Shown one piece after another: positions 17,854 through 26,776 of a DNA stretch of 64,000 bases. A program made the position numbers and the translations under genes. This DNA comes from DAOUET01 sp034430155 (lineage in GTDB: Bacteria; Chloroflexota; Anaerolineae; Anaerolineales; UBA4823). Location of the stretch: positions 1-64,000 of the forward strand of contig DAOUET010000170.1 of NCBI GenBank assembly GCA_034430155.1, written 5' to 3'. The notes under the pieces were generated by a model that saw only the letters and a list, made by a program, of their open reading frames with translations, was not told the DNA's origin and ran no database searches. Position 1 is the first letter of the stretch. Each line of letters opens with the position of its first letter.

Positions 17854-19077
17854 CTACGCGCCGAACAGGCTTAATGGAACAGGTGTAAAGACCAGCACAA
17901 AAATGATTAAACCCAGAATTGCTATGGCTCTACGATTCGGATCCAAGGGAGTGATTTGATCAAGAGGTTCCGCGTAGACACGACCAAGCAGAAAGATTAA
18001 GAAGGCCCACAGCCACCATCCTGTCCAGATAGTGCCCAAGACGATTAATGTTAATAAGATAACAGGCAGTACCGCCCGGGCCCGCTTGCCAAGCAGGACA
18101 TAGAGTACATGCCCGCCGTCTAACTGACCAGCAGGGATCAAGTTGAGAGCTGTGACCAATAATCCTGCCCATCCTGCCCAGGCGATCGGATGTAAGATGA
18201 CATCGGTACCGCCAAACGGAACTGGCAACCCGGTAAATACGTAACGGATCCAATAGAGTACGGGATTAAGACCGCCATAATTGATCGGTTGGGGCAACCA
18301 TTTACCAAAAACGAGGAATTTTGCAATTAAATAGAGGATGGAATTCCCTTCCAAACTGACGCCCTGGTTAATAGCGGCGGGTAAGTGATCGAGCTGAGAC
18401 AAATATAAGCCAAGAATTAGCACAGGTATGGCAACTACCAGACCTGCCAGAGGGCCAGCAATACCAATGTCGAGTAATATCCTTTTGTTTTTCGGCGGTT
18501 GCTTGAGTTGGATAAAAGCGCCCATCGTTCCGAAGGGACTGATCGGGAAGGGGATAAAATAGGGTAGGGTGACTGCAGTGTGATGATATCTAGCAGCCAG
18601 GTAGTGACCAAACTCATGAGCCAGCAAGATAGCGAGTAAACTAACCGCAAAGGCCAGCCCCCCTCCTAATTGGCTGAGCACACTCTTGAATATAATGCTG
18701 ATATTACCCGTTACTGGCCCATTATATGTAAATAAGATGTAGCCGACCGGCATACTCAACAGGGTGAAAAAGAAGAAAACCCCATTGATCCAAGTCCGCG
18801 ATGGAGTCGGACGTACTACTCCTTTTACTAAGATGACGGTGTGACGTCCGTTTTCATTGCGAAAAAGTGGTGTCACGTTCAAGGGTTCCAATGAGGCAGC
18901 CAATTTATCATAAGCAGATTTCGATTCACCCATGATTCTTCCACGGTAGCGCACCAGGAAGTTTTGTTTCGCACCACCCCAGGTAACGTCTTCAACACGC
19001 ATTAATTTATTAACGAGTGGAGTCATAGGATCGGGTGAGATCGATTGAACAGGGGTTTCGATTGAAGTGATTTCCAT
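17854..19077 (-). CDS. Site-2 protease (M50) family membrane metalloprotease
   Basis: 407 residues. An N-terminal soluble domain (about 1-95) precedes several transmembrane helices. The zinc motif HEFGH (154-158) lies in a helix after LLAILLA, and the second half of the site, LIPAGQLDGGHVLY, matches the NxxPxxxLDGG pattern. This version is the M50 group found in plants (EGY-like) and many bacteria, which cleave substrates within the membrane. The helix before HEFGH and the PYFIPFPISPFGTMGAFIQL loop are typical. Substrate unknown. Confidence 0.9.
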   Translation of the reverse strand: MEITSIETPVQSISPDPMTPLVNKLMRVEDVTWGGAKQNFLVRYRGRIMGESKSAYDKLAASLEPLNVTPLFRNENGRHTVILVKGVVRPTPSRTWINGVFFFFTLLSMPVGYILFTYNGPVTGNISIIFKSVLSQLGGGLAFAVSLLAILLAHEFGHYLAARYHHTAVTLPYFIPFPISPFGTMGAFIQLKQPPKNKRILLDIGIAGPLAGLVVAIPVLILGLYLSQLDHLPAAINQGVSLEGNSILYLIAKFLVFGKWLPQPINYGGLNPVLYWIRYVFTGLPVPFGGTDVILHPIAWAGWAGLLVTALNLIPAGQLDGGHVLYVLLGKRARAVLPVILLTLIVLGTIWTGWWLWAFLIFLLGRVYAEPLDQITPLDPNRRAIAILGLIIFVLVFTPVPLSLFGA

Positions 19078-19177
19078 AACAAACCAACAGTACCTTTTCT
19101 AGATTTTTCTTTCCTAAGTACCAATATTTATTGATTAGACAAACTCAATAATTTACGAATATTGACCGATAAGCAGG

Positions 19178-19271
19178 CGGGAGTGGATGGGAGTCGAACC
19201 CACCGCGGCCCGCAACGCGACCCGCCACCGGTTTTGAAGACCGGGGAGCCCACCAGGACCCAACCACTCCC
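19178..19271 (-). tRNA. selC: tRNA-Sec (anticodon TCA)
   Basis: 94 nt on the minus strand. An 8-bp acceptor stem (GGGAGTGG/CCACTCCC), a 6-bp D stem with a four-base loop (GGGTCC-TGGT-GGGCTC), an anticodon stem CCGGT/ACCGG around CTTCAAA (anticodon TCA, read UCA), a long variable arm (about 20 nt, GCGG...CCGC with an inner TCGC/GCGG pair) and a T arm GTGGG-TTCGACT-CCCAT. The 8-bp acceptor, 6-bp D stem and long variable arm are the selenocysteine tRNA hallmarks. CCA is not encoded. selA, selB and selD are not in the window. Confidence 0.95.
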
Positions 19272-19310
19272 GGGTATTATTCGTTTCTTGTCAGCATTTA
19301 CATTTAGGAA

Positions 19311-19339
19311 ATTATACCTGTAGAAGGAGGGGGTGTAAA
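19311..19339 (-). promoter_or_regulatory. Promoter of tRNA-Sec
   Basis: On the minus strand TTTACA (19339-19334), a 17-base spacer and TATAAT (19316-19311); the tRNA follows after 39 bases of leader. The remaining bases of the gap up to 19516 hold an SD (AGGAGG) for the next gene and otherwise nothing recognised. Confidence 0.65.
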
Positions 19340-19516
19340 GCGAGATATAAACTCATAGCGATAACATGTGGCATAGGCCCTGGTCACGCAAGAGGTCAAT
19401 AGTACATTTCCGAAAATTCTGGTATAGTCAGGTCACCTGGAATCTCGATAATTTTTTCCCGCACTTCATGGTCTGGTTTTTTGCTGTTTTTTGAAACCTA
19501 CAGGAGGATAATCCTT

Positions 19517-20419
19517 ATGAGAGATCGGGATTTGTGGAATTTGGTCCGTGAAGCCTGGACTGCTCTAGGACCTCATTATGAGCCGGTGATCGAGTCCATC
19601 ACCGAAGAGAGTGGATTGGAGGCTCGCGGTTGGAGTCTGTTGTTAGCTGCTCTGTCCTTTGAACCGGATGATATTTCTGTGCCTCATCTGATGGTGCGAG
19701 GACCGTACACAGCGACAGAGCAATATCTTGCCCGGCTGAATGCAGCGGTTGGTATGGGTTATTTGGCAGAGGTGTCCCCGGGCGCTTTTGGTTTGACTCC
19801 TTCAGGGAGTGCTTTAACCCACCATTTTATAGAGAAGGTGCGGTCTGCCATGGATTCTGCAGATCCATTATCGAGGCGGGAATCTAAACAGCTTGCTGAT
19901 TTGTTTAACCGCCTGGTTGAAAACAGCTTAGAAACACCGCCACCGCCCGATACTTGGTCCATCCTGCACAGCTATAAGTTGATGCCCGACCCAAAGCCTC
20001 CCTTACCGTTTATCGAACAGGCCATTTCATGCCTGGCTGCCTATCGCGATGATGCCCATCTGGCTGCATGGCGTCAAAGTGGGTTAACCGCGACAGCCTT
20101 AGAAACATTGACTTTATTATGGCGCCATCAAGTTGGATCGCTTGAGGAAGTTTACGATAAGCTCTCCTATCGAGGACACTCGCCTGAAGTATATTCTGAT
20201 GTAATTACCGAACTCAGATCCCACAATTTTATTGCAGGTACAAAAAGGGCTTTACGCGTTACTGAAGCTGGTCGAACATTTCGGATTCAGGTGGAGACTG
20301 ATACTGACCAATATTTCTTTGCTCCCTGGTCTTGTCTGGATGAATCTAAAAAGAAGGATTTGGAAGCGCTATTAATCAACCTCAGGGATAGTTTGAGAAC
20401 CAAGGTTGTTTCTAATTAG
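19517..20419 (+). CDS. Winged-helix-like protein, unknown
   Basis: 300 residues from ATG 19517, fixed by CAGGAGG 8-14 bases upstream. An N-terminal alpha-helical half (residues 1-120) has a winged-helix-like stretch (YLARLNAAVGMGYLAEVSPG, FGLTPSGSALTH), and the C-terminal half repeats the theme (HQVGSLEEVYDKLSYRG, ITELRSHNFIA, LRVTEAGRTFRIQVE). This is the shape of the SCO6745-type helix-turn-helix family common in actinobacteria and Chloroflexi. DNA binding or a small-molecule role is possible but not shown. Confidence 0.65.
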   Translation: MRDRDLWNLVREAWTALGPHYEPVIESITEESGLEARGWSLLLAALSFEPDDISVPHLMVRGPYTATEQYLARLNAAVGMGYLAEVSPGAFGLTPSGSALTHHFIEKVRSAMDSADPLSRRESKQLADLFNRLVENSLETPPPPDTWSILHSYKLMPDPKPPLPFIEQAISCLAAYRDDAHLAAWRQSGLTATALETLTLLWRHQVGSLEEVYDKLSYRGHSPEVYSDVITELRSHNFIAGTKRALRVTEAGRTFRIQVETDTDQYFFAPWSCLDESKKKDLEALLINLRDSLRTKVVSN

Positions 20420-20626
20420 GTGGTTATTTATCAGGAATCTCTCCCACGGGTAGAAACACTGATCCGTTTTCCTAGTTTGCTATTGCTTTCAGTAACCTTG
20501 GAAATATTATCGGCGGTGGAAAGATTTTTAATAGGGAGGACCTTAACGCAGCTGTAAGCAGGATGGCTGTGAATTGTAGTAGAATTCTCAAAAAATCGCT
20601 TCAGATCAGGTTGATCATGTTAGGTG

Positions 20627-20656
20627 TTGACTTCAACCCCCCTTTTACGCTAGAAT
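20627..20656 (+). promoter_or_regulatory. Promoter upstream of glnA
   Basis: TTGACT (20627-20632), an 18-base spacer and TAGAAT (20651-20656) give a leader of about 135 bases before glnA. The leader holds no riboswitch that I recognise. The 378-base gap before glnA is otherwise featureless. Confidence 0.5.
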
Positions 20657-20797
20657 GGCAATTGTGCCACTATAGATGGTATCTTTAAACTTATACAGGT
20701 AAAGGTTTAGCCAGGTGATTTGGGTTGGCTTCATAAGCCCAAACCACAATAAGCCCACCATCTGCTCAATTCCTAATCCTAATGATCGGAGGGTTAT

Positions 20798-22135
20798 ATG
20801 AACAAAGATGATTTACTTATTCGTGTTAATGAAGATCAGGTTAAATTCATCTCTCTACAATTTACCGACGTCACCGGCTCTGTGAAGAGCGTGGACATCC
20901 CCGTCAACCGTCTCCAGGAAGCCTTAGAAGAAGGAATCTGGTTTGATGGTTCGTCGGTCGAGGGGTTTGCCCGCATCCAAGAAAGCGATATGCGTCTGGT
21001 TCCAGATGGCAGTACCTACGCGGTTCTACCCTGGAGTCCTGTAGATTTTCGCCGAGCTCGTGTTTTCTGTGATATTTATCAACCGGATGGTTTACCATTT
21101 CCGGGTGATCCCCGCAGTACGCTAAAAGGTATTTTGGCGAGATTGAGCGAGCGAGGATGGACATACAATGTCGGTCCAGAACCCGAATTCTTCCTATTCA
21201 AACATAATGGGCCTGAGAGTATTCATCCAGTTCCACATGATGTGGGTGGATACTTCGACTTCTCGGCGAATGACGATGCAGTGCGCGTTCGGACGGAGTT
21301 GATGGATGCTCTCGCCGGCATGGGCTTGGATGTTGAAATGGGCCACCATGAAGTCGCCCTAGGTCAGCACGAGATTGACTTCCAATTTGCTGGGGCATTG
21401 CGAACTGCTGACAATATTCTGACATTGAAATATACCGTTCAAGCGATAGCAGCACAACATGGCCTGGTGGCATCATTCATGCCCAAACCAATATTCGGGA
21501 TTAATGGGTCGGGAATGCATTGTCACCAATCTTTATTCGATAGCAAAGGGAATAACCTGTTTTTTGATCCAAACGGCGAGCATTACCTGTCGCCGGTTGC
21601 TTCCGGTTTTATCGCTGGACAGCTCGTGCATGCGCGCGCCCTGGCGGCCGTGGTCGCCCCAACCATAAATTCTTATAAGAGGTTGGTTCCGGGATATGAA
21701 GCGCCTGTTTACGTCGGTTGGGCACAAATCAATCGATCGGCGTTGATCCGAATTCCCCACTACACTCCTGGGAGAGAGAAGTCCATTCGAGCAGAACTAC
21801 GCTTTCCTGATCCATCTGCGAATCCCTATCTGGCTCTGACCGTCATGCTGGCAGCTGCCCTGGATGGTATCGAACGTGGTTTAACTGCTCCAGAACCATT
21901 AAATGATGTAAATGTTTACCTGTTGACAGAGCAAGAGCGTGCTGCCAGGCACATTGGCGAATTGCCGGGGTCATTGTCTGAAGCTTTGAGGGAGTTGGGT
22001 AACAACCAGGTATTGAAAGATGCCCTCGGGTCAGCCGTTTATGAAGCGTTCCAACGAGCTAAATGGGCCGAAGTGGAGGAATACCGCACAAAAGTGACTG
22101 ATTGGGAAGTTGAGCGATATTTGCTAACTGCGTGA
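20798..22135 (+). CDS. glnA: Glutamine synthetase type I
   Basis: 445 residues, the usual length of the GSI-alpha type. It makes glutamine from glutamate, ammonia and ATP. Seen in order: FTDVTGSVKSVDIP, WFDGSSVEGFARI (start of the beta-grasp domain), GPEPEFFLF, EMGHHEVALGQHEIDF (metal ligands), GINGSGMHCHQSLF, SYKRLVPGYEAPVYVGWAQI (active-site flap) and RAELRFPDPSANPYLA. SD GGAGG lies 6-10 bases before ATG 20798. A monocistronic gene in front of a converging operon. Confidence 0.97.
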   Translation: MNKDDLLIRVNEDQVKFISLQFTDVTGSVKSVDIPVNRLQEALEEGIWFDGSSVEGFARIQESDMRLVPDGSTYAVLPWSPVDFRRARVFCDIYQPDGLPFPGDPRSTLKGILARLSERGWTYNVGPEPEFFLFKHNGPESIHPVPHDVGGYFDFSANDDAVRVRTELMDALAGMGLDVEMGHHEVALGQHEIDFQFAGALRTADNILTLKYTVQAIAAQHGLVASFMPKPIFGINGSGMHCHQSLFDSKGNNLFFDPNGEHYLSPVASGFIAGQLVHARALAAVVAPTINSYKRLVPGYEAPVYVGWAQINRSALIRIPHYTPGREKSIRAELRFPDPSANPYLALTVMLAAALDGIERGLTAPEPLNDVNVYLLTEQERAARHIGELPGSLSEALRELGNNQVLKDALGSAVYEAFQRAKWAEVEEYRTKVTDWEVERYLLTA

Positions 22136-22172
22136 AAATCAATAAAGGACCTCTTACTGACATGATTTTCAC
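22132..22172. terminator. Inverted repeat between convergent genes
   Basis: GTGAAAATCA (22132-22141, overlapping the glnA stop) and TGATTTTCAC (22163-22172, overlapping the stop of the opposing gene) form a 10-bp stem with a 21-base loop. No long T tract follows; it could end both transcripts. Confidence 0.4.
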
Positions 22173-22894
22173 AAGGGAATGGGATTGAAATCGGTATCGC
22201 GATCGAAGAAATCTTCACTCTCCAGGCGCTTGAGGGTATTTACAATGAGGTAGGTGAGTGGAGTCGCCAAAGCCTCGTAGGTAACTTTGAAAAACCATTG
22301 TGAAATGATGGCGCGAGCGAGTTCGGATGTCTGAAAAATCCCAAAGAACGCGATGGTAATAAAGACCGCCGAGTCAGCTCCTTCGCCTACTATGGTGGAG
22401 GCGATCGTGCGAACCCATAATAAACGCCCGGCGGTCTTGATCTTCAATTTAGCCATCACATATGAGTTGAGAAATTCTCCGATCAGATATGCGATAAAAG
22501 AGGCTAACAATAAACGGGGAGTAAATCCCAGGATCGCCTGGTAAGCCTGTTTCGCCAGGTCTGGCGTAATGAATTGACCTACCGACCAAAAAGGCGCCGG
22601 TGGCAATCTTCCTGCTATCCAAATTGCGATGACTGCCAGTAAATTGCATAGAAATCCGGTCCAGATCACTTGTCTGGCGCGGGCGTATCCATATACTTCG
22701 GTGAGGATATCTCCGAATATGTAGGCCAAGGGGAAGAGGATAACAGCTGCCGGTAAGTAAAGTCCGGCGATATTTATTACCTTAACTGCGATTATGTTGG
22801 AGATAATCAACGTGGTAATGAAGATTGCCATTACAAAAGGGAACCAGCGATAACCCTTTGGTTGTATCCTGGTCGGATCTTCTGAATCAGCCAT
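22169..22894 (-). CDS. Queuosine precursor transporter (VUT/YhhQ family)
   Basis: 241 residues with about six transmembrane helices. Family motifs: IIAVKVINIAGLYLPAAVIL, FPLAYIFGDILTEVYGYARA (a conserved GDxxTEVYGY loop), IGEFLNSYVMAKLKIKT and GEGADSAVFITIAF. The family imports queuosine precursors such as preQ0, preQ1 or queuine. It follows queF after 32 bases on the same strand, so salvage and reduction of preQ0 are genetically linked here. Confidence 0.88.
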   Translation of the reverse strand: MADSEDPTRIQPKGYRWFPFVMAIFITTLIISNIIAVKVINIAGLYLPAAVILFPLAYIFGDILTEVYGYARARQVIWTGFLCNLLAVIAIWIAGRLPPAPFWSVGQFITPDLAKQAYQAILGFTPRLLLASFIAYLIGEFLNSYVMAKLKIKTAGRLLWVRTIASTIVGEGADSAVFITIAFFGIFQTSELARAIISQWFFKVTYEALATPLTYLIVNTLKRLESEDFFDRDTDFNPIPL

Positions 22895-22926
22895 GAAAAA
22901 CCGCTTTCCTAAATCGATTAATCAAA

Positions 22927-23394
22927 TCAGGTTATTGAACGATCGCCATCTAGTTTAGCGGACTCGTGTGATAGCCACTGCTCACGTGCCTGGGGAGTTT
23001 TGGTATGGTCTGCTTCAACTTCTATGCCAATTCCTCCCCGGATGTTAAAGGTGCCGGTGACTTTACACCAATGTGGGTTTAAGATCGCTACCAAGTCATC
23101 TAAGATCTGGTTGACTACGTGCTCGTGGAAAACCCTTTCATTCCGGTATGACCACAGGTACAGTTTGAATGATTTCGATTCAACGATCTTCTCATCCGGC
23201 ACATACTGAACCCGAATAGTAGCAAAATCCGGTTGGCTGGTCATGGGGCACAAACAAGTGAATTCATCACTTTCGAGAGTAATCTGGTAATATCTACCAG
23301 GAGAGCGATTGGGAAACGCCTCCAATCTTTTGCTTGGTTTCGCCTCACTGCCCAGGATGGTTAATTCTTTTAAATCAGAAGGATCTGTTGGCAT
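22927..23394 (-). CDS. queF: NADPH-dependent 7-cyano-7-deazaguanine reductase (preQ1 synthase)
   Basis: 155 residues, the short unimodular QueF. Reduces preQ0 to preQ1 for queuosine in tRNA. The catalytic Cys is in TCLCPMTSQPDFATIRV, and the NADPH-binding QueF motif appears as VESKSFKLYLWSY. FHEHVVNQI and an RGGIGIEVE tail are also as expected. AGGAGGT 5 bases before ATG 23394 fixes the start. No preQ1 riboswitch was recognised upstream. Confidence 0.93.
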   Translation of the reverse strand: MPTDPSDLKELTILGSEAKPSKRLEAFPNRSPGRYYQITLESDEFTCLCPMTSQPDFATIRVQYVPDEKIVESKSFKLYLWSYRNERVFHEHVVNQILDDLVAILNPHWCKVTGTFNIRGGIGIEVEADHTKTPQAREQWLSHESAKLDGDRSIT

Positions 23395-23748
23395 TTAATA
23401 CCTCCTAAGAAAGCGATAATCCTCTCCATTGGGGGAAATTGAAAGTACCGGTAATCTTACGATCAAGAAAACCAGGTCACCTGCACTACCCTGTAAAAAC
23501 ACGTTCATCGTAAATATATTTTATACCTGGAAGTAGTGGGTATACGGTCCTTTCGCGATCGTAAAACCGACAGAACGGTGTGACATTTTACACCAGCTCG
23601 GTGTGAATACCTTATCAGATCTAGACACCATTTGCTTGATAACCAAGCTACCAGTGCACCTCTCATAACGATAATCGATCTTTATCAACTGAAACGGCAA
23701 CCATCAACCTGGCTTTAGTGCTAATTATCTTGTATTTGATAATAAAGC

Positions 23749-23838
23749 TAGGACTTACGCAGTTGGTGGGAGGATGGGGGCGTTTGGGCATCGCCCGCTC
23801 AAACACCCCCGATTTTCCCCTGAACTGCGTAACTACTA
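23749..23838 (+). repeat. 90-bp palindromic MITE-like repeat, copy B
   Basis: Same orientation, length and termini as copy A (TAGGACTTACGCAGTT to AACTGCGTAACTACTA), with a few changes in the central hairpin. It lies in a 649-base gap (23395-24043) that otherwise shows no gene, RNA or repeat that I recognise. Confidence 0.85.
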
Positions 23839-24043
23839 AAAGCTTTCTTTTCGGGTGTGAATCCATTCAAGGTCATCTGCCTCACAGGGCTTTAGACAGC
23901 GACGAGGTATGTTGATCAAAACTTTCCGCTGCATTTCGGAGGTTTCATCTAAAACCCTCAATGAGGAAGGTCACTTAATCAATCAGGAGCGTTATTTGCT
24001 TAAATTATACCCATCTAAGGGATCGAGAATCCTTCCAGAAAGA

Positions 24044-24853
24044 TTAGTCTTGAGATTTTATCGCTAATAAAGTCACATCATCCGCTTGAGGAGCGTCTCC
24101 TTGAAAATCCCCCAAAGATTGGAGAACCTGGTCACATATCATTTGAGCCGTGGCACGAACGTGGTCACGTACACAAGCTTGTAGCCTTTTTAAACCAAAG
24201 AAGTCCCCTTGTTGGTTCCTTATATCGGTTGCGCCATCCGTATATAAAAATAATAAACCACCGGGTTTGATTTCAACAGTTTTTACATCAAGGTTAGGTT
24301 TGGGTAAAATCCCCAAGGGTTGACCCTGACTGAGAGCAGGAATACTCATCTCTCCCTGATTGTTAAAAAGCAGAGGTAGTTCATGACTTGCCCGGGCGTA
24401 GAAAAACTCTCCTTTAATACGATTTAATACGCCATACAATACAGTAACAAACATACCTTCATCATTCATATCCTGTAAGAGGCGATTTACCCGGTGCAAT
24501 ACGTGTGTTGGGAGGCGGTAGCGGGTGCATTCAGCCCGGAATAGACTGTGTGTGAGTGCCACAAATAGTGAAGCAGGTACACCCTTATCGGATACGTCGC
24601 CGATTAGGATGGCTACATTATCCCGGTCGAGCGAAATAATCTCGAACAAATCACCGCCGACAGCCCTGGTGGGTTCCATTTGCACTCCAAAGTTGTAGCC
24701 CTCCAGGAGTGGTAAGGTGCGTGGTAACAGGCTGGTCTGGATTCGTCTGGCAACCTGTAGGTCTTGTTCCAACCTTTCCTTTTCAATGATTTTGGCTTGG
24801 GCGGCCTGAAGATCTTGGTAAGCCCGAGTTAATTCAATATTCTTCTCTTGCAA
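24044..24853 (-). CDS. SpoIIE/PP2C-type serine phosphatase, split from its cNMP domain
   Basis: About 269 residues. A coiled-coil start (EKNIELTRAYQDLQAAQAKI) is followed by VARRIQTSLLPRTLP and the PP2C-like core RAVGGDLFEII, GDVSDKGVPASLFVALTHS and YTDGATDIRNQQGDFFG, all motifs of SpoIIE/RsbU phosphatases that dephosphorylate anti-anti-sigma factors. No SD or ATG precedes it (first possible codon is a TTG). The frame runs on upstream into the cNMP-binding domain through a single TAA, so it was most likely one protein. Expressed as such only if the TAA is read through or translation restarts. Confidence 0.8.
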   Translation of the reverse strand: MQEKNIELTRAYQDLQAAQAKIIEKERLEQDLQVARRIQTSLLPRTLPLLEGYNFGVQMEPTRAVGGDLFEIISLDRDNVAILIGDVSDKGVPASLFVALTHSLFRAECTRYRLPTHVLHRVNRLLQDMNDEGMFVTVLYGVLNRIKGEFFYARASHELPLLFNNQGEMSIPALSQGQPLGILPKPNLDVKTVEIKPGGLLFLYTDGATDIRNQQGDFFGLKRLQACVRDHVRATAQMICDQVLQSLGDFQGDAPQADDVTLLAIKSQD

Positions 24854-24877
24854 GTCGTGAATGGTAGCATTTTTCGA

Positions 24878-25276
24878 TTAGCGTAAACGGGTGCTAAATT
24901 CGCGCAACATATGAACGGCAAGAGACGGGCGGCGTTCGAGCATTGCATCAAAATCTTCACGGCTCATTTCCATTAGTTTAGCGTGTGTACGCGTATGTAT
25001 ACTGGCTGTCCGCAACTCATCTTGATCAAGCAAGCTCATTTCGCCAATATAATCGCCGGGTCCTCGGACATTGAGCAAACGTTCGTTTGAGGTTCCATAG
25101 GCTTTAATGATTTCTAATTCCCCTTCGAGAATGATAAAAAAGAGATTACCCTGCTCGACTTCATGCACTAAGAGCGTATCGTCTGGAACTTCACAGGGTC
25201 GTAGAACTTCCTCAAGGTGGCGAATTTCAGCCTTAGGGAGTGAAGCATATAAAGGAACATTATTTAGGGCTGACAT
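24878..25276 (-). CDS. Cyclic-nucleotide-binding domain protein (N-terminal half of split gene)
   Basis: 132 residues ending at TAA 24878-24880. A CRP-like cNMP-binding fold: GNLFFIILEGELEIIK, GPGDYIGEMSLLDQDELRTASIHT and a C-terminal helix ending FSTRLR. The ATG 25276 begins 2 bases after the TAA of the anti-sigma gene. After the TAA the same frame continues as SKNATIHDLQEKNIELTR into the phosphatase. In related proteins the two domains are joined, so the TAA looks like a recent nonsense change, or a recoding site. Confidence 0.82.
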   Translation of the reverse strand: MSALNNVPLYASLPKAEIRHLEEVLRPCEVPDDTLLVHEVEQGNLFFIILEGELEIIKAYGTSNERLLNVRGPGDYIGEMSLLDQDELRTASIHTRTHAKLMEMSREDFDAMLERRPSLAVHMLREFSTRLR

Positions 25277-25278
25277 TC

Positions 25279-25692
25279 TTATTCTTCTCTGTTTTTTACC
25301 ATAGTAAGGACATTTCCGGCATCCTCAGAAAAATCAAAATGGACCTCATCCATTAATTTATGCATCAAGAATAAGCCTGCTCCGCGTGGTTTGATTTCAT
25401 CCAGGGGAGCGTTCAGGTCTGGTTCAGGAACGCTCAGGGGAACAAAAGATTGGCCTTGATCTCGTAAAATTATAGAAAACCTATCTTTTGTGGTCTCGCA
25501 AGTACATTGGATGTCCCCTAAACCTTCACCCCCATAAGCATGCTCAATGATATTTGAACAAGCTTCATCAACAGCTAATTGCACGGCATAGATCGCTTTT
25601 TCACCCAATCCAGCTTCTTTAGCTGCTAGGGTGACGAAATCGCAGATCTTCGCCAAATTTTCATAATTTCCAAGGAATTTTACAGAGGGCAT
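25279..25692 (-). CDS. Anti-sigma-type ATP-binding protein (RsbW-like kinase fold)
   Basis: 137 residues of HATPase_c_2 type. The N-box is VDEACSNIIEHAYGG and the G-box is KPRGAGLFLMHKLMDEVHFD, both intact, so ATP binding and kinase activity toward an anti-sigma antagonist are plausible. Directly downstream lie the cNMP-binding and SpoIIE phosphatase parts; kinase plus phosphatase are the classic partner-switching pair. No sigma factor or STAS antagonist gene is nearby, so the target is unknown. Confidence 0.85.
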   Translation of the reverse strand: MPSVKFLGNYENLAKICDFVTLAAKEAGLGEKAIYAVQLAVDEACSNIIEHAYGGEGLGDIQCTCETTKDRFSIILRDQGQSFVPLSVPEPDLNAPLDEIKPRGAGLFLMHKLMDEVHFDFSEDAGNVLTMVKNREE

Positions 25693-25965
25693 TGATTCCC
25701 AAATGTTCTAAAGGGTTGTGTGAATAAAAGTTAATTTACCTTTGTCGGTGATAATTGGGAGAATAACATGCGAATGCAAGTATAACATGGAAAAATATTC
25801 CCGAAACTCGGGCGAGTTCAATCATCCCCCGAACTGACCACTTTATAGTATGAACCTGCAATCTTAGGAAATTTAGTAACGATGCCTCTTAAACTCCTAA
25901 TAAGAATGAGACCTCAAGCGAAATCCGCGATATCAAACCTAAACGCCTTCCAGCTTGTGGAGTTG

Positions 25966-26772
25966 TCAAAGGCTGGATTTGACCGAATAATTCGCAATGA
26001 AATCCATAATCAGACGGTTGAATAAATCCGGTTTGCTTAAATGTGGCTGATGCCCACAATTTGGTATACCCCGACCAATGGCTTGTGGCAAGCTATCGAC
26101 AAGGGCTGGGAAGGACTTGGGATTAAGAGTTAGATCATCTTCCCCCCAGATAACCAATACAGGAATGTCTATTCTTGAAAGTTGCTCTTCAAGGTCTGGG
26201 ACAGTTTTAGGGATTTGCAGTATGTGAGGGGAGGCGCGCTTGTAATCCTCAGCAATTTGCTGGCGGTATGAATCAGAGATTTTATGGCTGGCTTTAATTT
26301 CCCATCCTGCAAAAGCGTGGATTAACCAGGTGGGTGCCACCTCCATAGCTTTTCCCCAGATCTCGGGTCGATGATTGACCATGCGTACGATTGGAGAGAG
26401 TTGCGCGCTGTGATAAAAAGGGTCAACCAAGACTATACCTTGGACTTCATCCTGATGTTCAATACCATATGTAAGACATAATAAGCCCCCTAATGAATGA
26501 CCAATCAAAAACGGAGGTATCGTTAATTTTAAGGAAGAGATCCATTGAGAGGTTTGTTTGTTGATGTTTTCGAAGCGATACAAATCGGGATCATCTGGTT
26601 TAGGGCTATCACCATGACCTAACAAATCCAGGGAAATCGCCTGGTATCCATTATGGACAAGTTCAGATGCCAGGGACATCCAATCATACATTGAGGCAGC
26701 TATACCGTGGATTAATATCACCGGCAGGCCATCCCCCTGGATAAGATAATTTAAATCTGATGAAACTGGCAT
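25966..26772 (-). CDS. Alpha/beta hydrolase
   Basis: 268 residues, complete alpha/beta hydrolase: oxyanion HG in PVILIHGIAASMYDW, nucleophile Ser in LIGHSLGGLLCL, an acid in VLVIWGEDDLTL and the catalytic His in NCGHQPHLSKP. Substrate unknown; the C-terminal order resembles esterases or peptidases. It starts 4 bases after the stop of the preceding gene, a hydrolase-ligase fusion, so both probably act on related acyl substrates. Confidence 0.85.
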   Translation of the reverse strand: MPVSSDLNYLIQGDGLPVILIHGIAASMYDWMSLASELVHNGYQAISLDLLGHGDSPKPDDPDLYRFENINKQTSQWISSLKLTIPPFLIGHSLGGLLCLTYGIEHQDEVQGIVLVDPFYHSAQLSPIVRMVNHRPEIWGKAMEVAPTWLIHAFAGWEIKASHKISDSYRQQIAEDYKRASPHILQIPKTVPDLEEQLSRIDIPVLVIWGEDDLTLNPKSFPALVDSLPQAIGRGIPNCGHQPHLSKPDLFNRLIMDFIANYSVKSSL

Positions 26773-26776
26773 ATGG

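Noticed and set aside
23395..23520. preQ1 riboswitch expected before queF
   Set aside because: No H-type pseudoknot with the characteristic A-rich tail was seen.
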